This document shows, piece by piece, positions 20,761 through 23,231 of a stretch of DNA of 23,231 bases. Positions within the stretch are counted from its first letter, which is position 1. Every line of letters begins with the position of its first letter. The notes beneath the pieces were generated by a model. The model worked only from the letters and a program-made list of their open reading frames with translations. It ran no database searches and had not been told where the DNA came from. A program made the translations under genes and the position numbers. Location of the stretch: the IMG/VR virus record IMGVR_UViG_3300030521_000060, positions 1 through 23,231 of that record; one strand, 5' to 3'. This DNA comes from a virus.

Positions 20761-22242
20761 CTAGATCAACTGCCCGGCCTGCATGGGGTCGGGCACTGCT
20801 TGCCCACTCTCGACGAGGATGCGGTCGACCTCGGCCTGCACGGCGGTGTCGTCCCAATCGGGGTGCAGGATGCGCACCTTGGTGTCGACGCTCACGGCCT
20901 GCGCCTGTGCGAGCAGAGACAGGGTTTGCGCGACGCTGGTCGGGTCCTCGCTCACGGAGTCGCCGAACGCGACGCGGGGCCGCTCGATGACGAGTGAGGG
21001 GGTGAACAGGCGACGGTCGAGCATGAGCGCCACGTGCAGGATGTCGGCGACCCCGGGCGCCCAATACCGAGCTTTCTTCTCGCGGGTGGTCATGGACTTG
21101 CGCTCGCGCGCTTTGACCTCGGTCGCGGTGACCGCGGTCGAGTCGTCCATGCCGAAGGTCTGCGCGGAGTAGCCGGCGGACCGTACGGCTTGCCGCACGA
21201 TCGAGTCGGCCGTCGACTGGTGCTCGGCGACCCTGATCGCGAACTGCGACAGGGTGATGCCGGCGCCGTTCTCGGTCGGCGGGATGGACAGGGCGGCCCA
21301 GATTTCCCGGTCGTCGTCGAACGAGGCGCCGCGGCCGGGGCCGTGGTCGCGCAGATAGGAGTCGGGGACGATCAGCCGCGCGCGAGCGAGTCGGATGTCG
21401 CGCATCCAGCTCGACCATGTCTCGTCGAGCGCGTCCATGAGGTCATGCAGCGGGGCGTCGTAGTCGCTGCGCCCGTACGGACTGCCGCGGTGGCGGCGGT
21501 TGGGCAGCATGTTGGGGACGTACGAGGCGGTGAGCGCGTCCACGCCGGTGGTGATGCTGTCGCCCTCGGTGTCGAGGGAGTCGACGAGGCTGGCCGTGTC
21601 GGGGTGCTCGGTGAGCGGCACGCGGGTGCCGAGTCGGTCCTCGGTGCCCTCGTACAGGGCGTGCAGGATGCGGCCCCGCTCGTGTCGTTCGAGGTGGCGC
21701 CGTACGGTCGAGCGGTCGCTGCCCAGCAACTCCCGCCAGAACGTGACCGCTTGAAGCAGTCCGTACGAGAACTCGGGCACTGCCTTGTCGGGGTGAATGA
21801 CCGTGATGAGCGGGCGGGCGGCGAGCTCGGCATTCCAGGTGACGCGGAGGAACGATCCGCCGAGGGCGGCGCCGACTTCGGCCGCTTCGAGGAGCGTGTT
21901 CGCCAGTCCGCCGGCCTCGGCGAACGCGTCGAGGCGGTCCTGCGTCGTCGTGTTGTCGACGGTGAGCGCGAGCGGCTCGGCGAACAGCAACTCGGCGGAC
22001 GTGCTCGCGATGTCGCCGGCGAGCGGGATGTGCAGCCGGCCGTCGTCCTTGCCGTGCTGGGGGTTGCGGTGGCGGGCCCACAGCCGGCGCCGGCCGTCGT
22101 GGCGGCGCTGCCGTTCGGAGCGGTAGACGTCGGCGAGCCGCTTGCGGTCGCCGGAGTACCACGCGTCGTTCACCCCGATCTCGCGGTACAGGCCGGCGAG
22201 TTGGGGCGGTGGCCACGGGGCGCCGTTGTCAGGCAGCGGCAC
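20761..22242 (-). CDS. Portal protein
   Basis: A 493-aa SPP1 gp6-like portal, the ring through which DNA enters the head. Characteristic segments are REIGVNDAWYSGDRKRLADV near the N-terminus, LHIPLAGDIASTSAELLFAE (the conserved portal core start), LGGSFLRVTWNAELAARPLI, GRSDYDAPLHDLMDALDETW (clip/stem region) and VTATEVKARERKSMTTREKK, which is a portal hallmark, followed by LVIERPRVAFGDSVSEDPTS. GTG 22242 overlaps the HNH gene end by 14 nt. Its stop faces the stop of the restriction-like gene with 2 nt between them, so the two genes converge with almost no space for a terminator. Confidence 0.92.
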   Translation of the reverse strand: MPLPDNGAPWPPPQLAGLYREIGVNDAWYSGDRKRLADVYRSERQRRHDGRRRLWARHRNPQHGKDDGRLHIPLAGDIASTSAELLFAEPLALTVDNTTTQDRLDAFAEAGGLANTLLEAAEVGAALGGSFLRVTWNAELAARPLITVIHPDKAVPEFSYGLLQAVTFWRELLGSDRSTVRRHLERHERGRILHALYEGTEDRLGTRVPLTEHPDTASLVDSLDTEGDSITTGVDALTASYVPNMLPNRRHRGSPYGRSDYDAPLHDLMDALDETWSSWMRDIRLARARLIVPDSYLRDHGPGRGASFDDDREIWAALSIPPTENGAGITLSQFAIRVAEHQSTADSIVRQAVRSAGYSAQTFGMDDSTAVTATEVKARERKSMTTREKKARYWAPGVADILHVALMLDRRLFTPSLVIERPRVAFGDSVSEDPTSVAQTLSLLAQAQAVSVDTKVRILHPDWDDTAVQAEVDRILVESGQAVPDPMQAGQLI

Positions 22243-22672
22243 AGTGCACCACCCCCTGTGTCCGACGTTGCGAGCGGGCGCGCGCTGCTGCTCGGCACTT
22301 CCGGCACTTGCGGGTGCCGTTGCTGGCTACGTAGGTGTTGGCCCTGGTGAACCGGTGGCCGCGCAGACAACGGACCTGCCGCGCGCGGACGGCGGCGAAT
22401 GAGACGCCGCGCAGCACGTTGGTTCGCTGCGTGACTGCTTCGAGGTGGTCGGGGTTGACGCATCCTCGGTTGCGGCACAGGTGGTCGATCACGAGTCCGT
22501 CGGGAATCGGCCCGAGGAACGTCTCGTACGCGACGCGGTGCGCGTACTGGCGCTCGCCGTTGACGGAAATCCGCGCGTACCCGTTGGGCATCAGGTAGCC
22601 GGTCCACTGCCAGCAACCGCCCGGTGCCTCGGTGACGTAGGCGAGGAAACGGTCGGTCCACTCGCGCGGCAT
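22229..22672 (-). CDS. Free-standing HNH endonuclease
   Basis: A 147-aa nuclease between the terminase and portal genes. HNH_3-type motif: CWQWTGYLMPNGYARISVNG, then AHRVAYE (H45), LVIDHLCRNRGCVNPDHLEA with the D63/H64 pair, N73 and H76, and VTQRTN. The C-terminus carries a zinc-ribbon-like C-x3-H ... CRKC (C102, H106, C123, C126), perhaps for DNA binding. HNH genes beside terminase genes act as homing endonucleases or as DNA-packaging helpers. ATG 22672 is chosen for its GAGGGGG upstream, over GTG 22678, which would overlap that RBS. The end overlaps the portal start by 14 nt. Confidence 0.88.
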   Translation of the reverse strand: MPREWTDRFLAYVTEAPGGCWQWTGYLMPNGYARISVNGERQYAHRVAYETFLGPIPDGLVIDHLCRNRGCVNPDHLEAVTQRTNVLRGVSFAAVRARQVRCLRGHRFTRANTYVASNGTRKCRKCRAAARARSQRRTQGVVHCAAA

Positions 22673-22742
22673 GAGCACCCCCTCGGCATGGCGGAGCCCC
22701 GGGCACCGTGCGGCGGCCGGGACTGCGGGCGGGTGGGGGGGG

Positions 22743-23231
22743 CTATGCGGCGAGCGAGAGCAGGTGGCGCCACTCGTGCGCGGTGGAGTGCACGGCGTAG
22801 CGCAGCGCGTCGACCGAGTGATCGTTCGCCTTCACGGGCTTGTCTTCACCGCGGGCGGCGGCCTCGTCCGACCATGCGTATCCGGGCAGTTCGTCGAGCA
22901 GCCCCTCGCACGAGCGATGGATGCGCAGCAGGCCGGCGTCGAGCACGTTCGAGACACTGCGGATGCCGTCAAGCACCATGTTGTCGGCGCGCGCGACGCC
23001 GGGGTGCCCATCGGCCCAGAGCTGTGCGGAGTACGAGGCGGCGCTCGGGTCAACGAACGTCCACTCGGGCTCGACGCTGAGCCCGGCGAGCCACTTCCGT
23101 ACGGCGGCGCTGTACTGCGCGTCGGTCATCTGCCGATGCCGGGCGCGGGAGTCGTAACGCCACTCGGCGACCGCGTACAGACGATCGTCGTCCCCGAGGC
23201 CGAGCAGGACGGCCGAGAACGGGTTCGTGGT
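22743..23231 (-). CDS. Terminase large subunit, C-terminal part (cut by window edge)
   Basis: The visible 162 residues continue upstream beyond the window. The reading opens with TNPFSAVLLGLGDDDRLYAV, continues AEWRYDSRARHRQMTDAQYS, and includes FVDPSAASYSAQLWADG and a C-terminal VKANDHSVDALRYAVHS. These are the RNase-H-like nuclease motifs of large terminases, which cut concatemeric DNA during packaging. The apparent internal start at 23129 is not a real start, since the frame stays open to the edge and the preceding residues match the family. The ATPase domain lies outside the window. The following 70-nt gap leads to the HNH gene. Confidence 0.93.
   Translation of the reverse strand, partial: TTNPFSAVLLGLGDDDRLYAVAEWRYDSRARHRQMTDAQYSAAVRKWLAGLSVEPEWTFVDPSAASYSAQLWADGHPGVARADNMVLDGIRSVSNVLDAGLLRIHRSCEGLLDELPGYAWSDEAAARGEDKPVKANDHSVDALRYAVHSTAHEWRHLLSLAA

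Noticed and set aside
21034-22350. Plus-strand ORF of 438 codons opposite the portal
   Set aside because: It is a shadow of the portal gene; valine/glycine/arginine-rich with no domain.
1-23231. tRNA genes, CRISPR array, integrase, insertion sequence
   Set aside because: No cloverleaf, repeat-spacer pattern, integrase or transposase motif was seen on either strand.

Overview
The window is a stretch of high-GC actinobacterial, most likely Streptomyces, siphovirus genome (phage or prophage). The evidence is GC-rich wobble positions, frequent GTG and TTG starts, and a complete long-tailed phage structural module. Nearly all of it is read from the minus strand, right to left. The right edge cuts the large terminase gene. 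The left edge carries a plus-strand Streptomyces-type HTH/TPR regulator that converges on the lysis genes. No integrase, attachment site or replication gene is visible, so phage and prophage cannot be told apart.

Minus-strand order from the right: large terminase C-terminus (22743-23231), free-standing HNH endonuclease, portal, MuF/minor capsid protein, a 54-aa Rmf/CrpP-like protein, scaffold, major capsid, a 48-aa charged protein, two head-tail connectors, a non-coding gap of about 0.6 kb, HK97-gp10-like protein, tail terminator, tail tube, tail assembly chaperone with a -1 frameshift product, tape measure, distal tail protein, and four tail-tip or fibre genes. The lysis cassette follows: a GH25 endolysin, a two-helix holin and a small coiled-coil/TM protein. 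Most of these genes overlap or nearly abut, so this reads as one long late operon.

The notable feature is that every long gap in this operon holds plus-strand genes, antisense to late transcription. Four are small predicted membrane proteins (6721-6939, 13504-13620, 16487-16792, 19459-19668). The fifth (19748-20758) looks like a modification-dependent restriction enzyme, with an SRA-like domain of ScoMcrA type followed by a PD-(D/E)XK nuclease. They look like independently expressed morons, and by inference could act in a lysogen to alter the host envelope or exclude other phages.

Several gaps also contain strong inverted repeats: 6636-6669, 13429-13477, 13668-13812, 13917-13969, 19286-19314 and 19710-19731. 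A clear intrinsic terminator (3069-3098, minus strand) sits just before the endolysin RBS. A 17-bp inverted repeat (1524-1563) separates the lysis genes from the convergent regulator.
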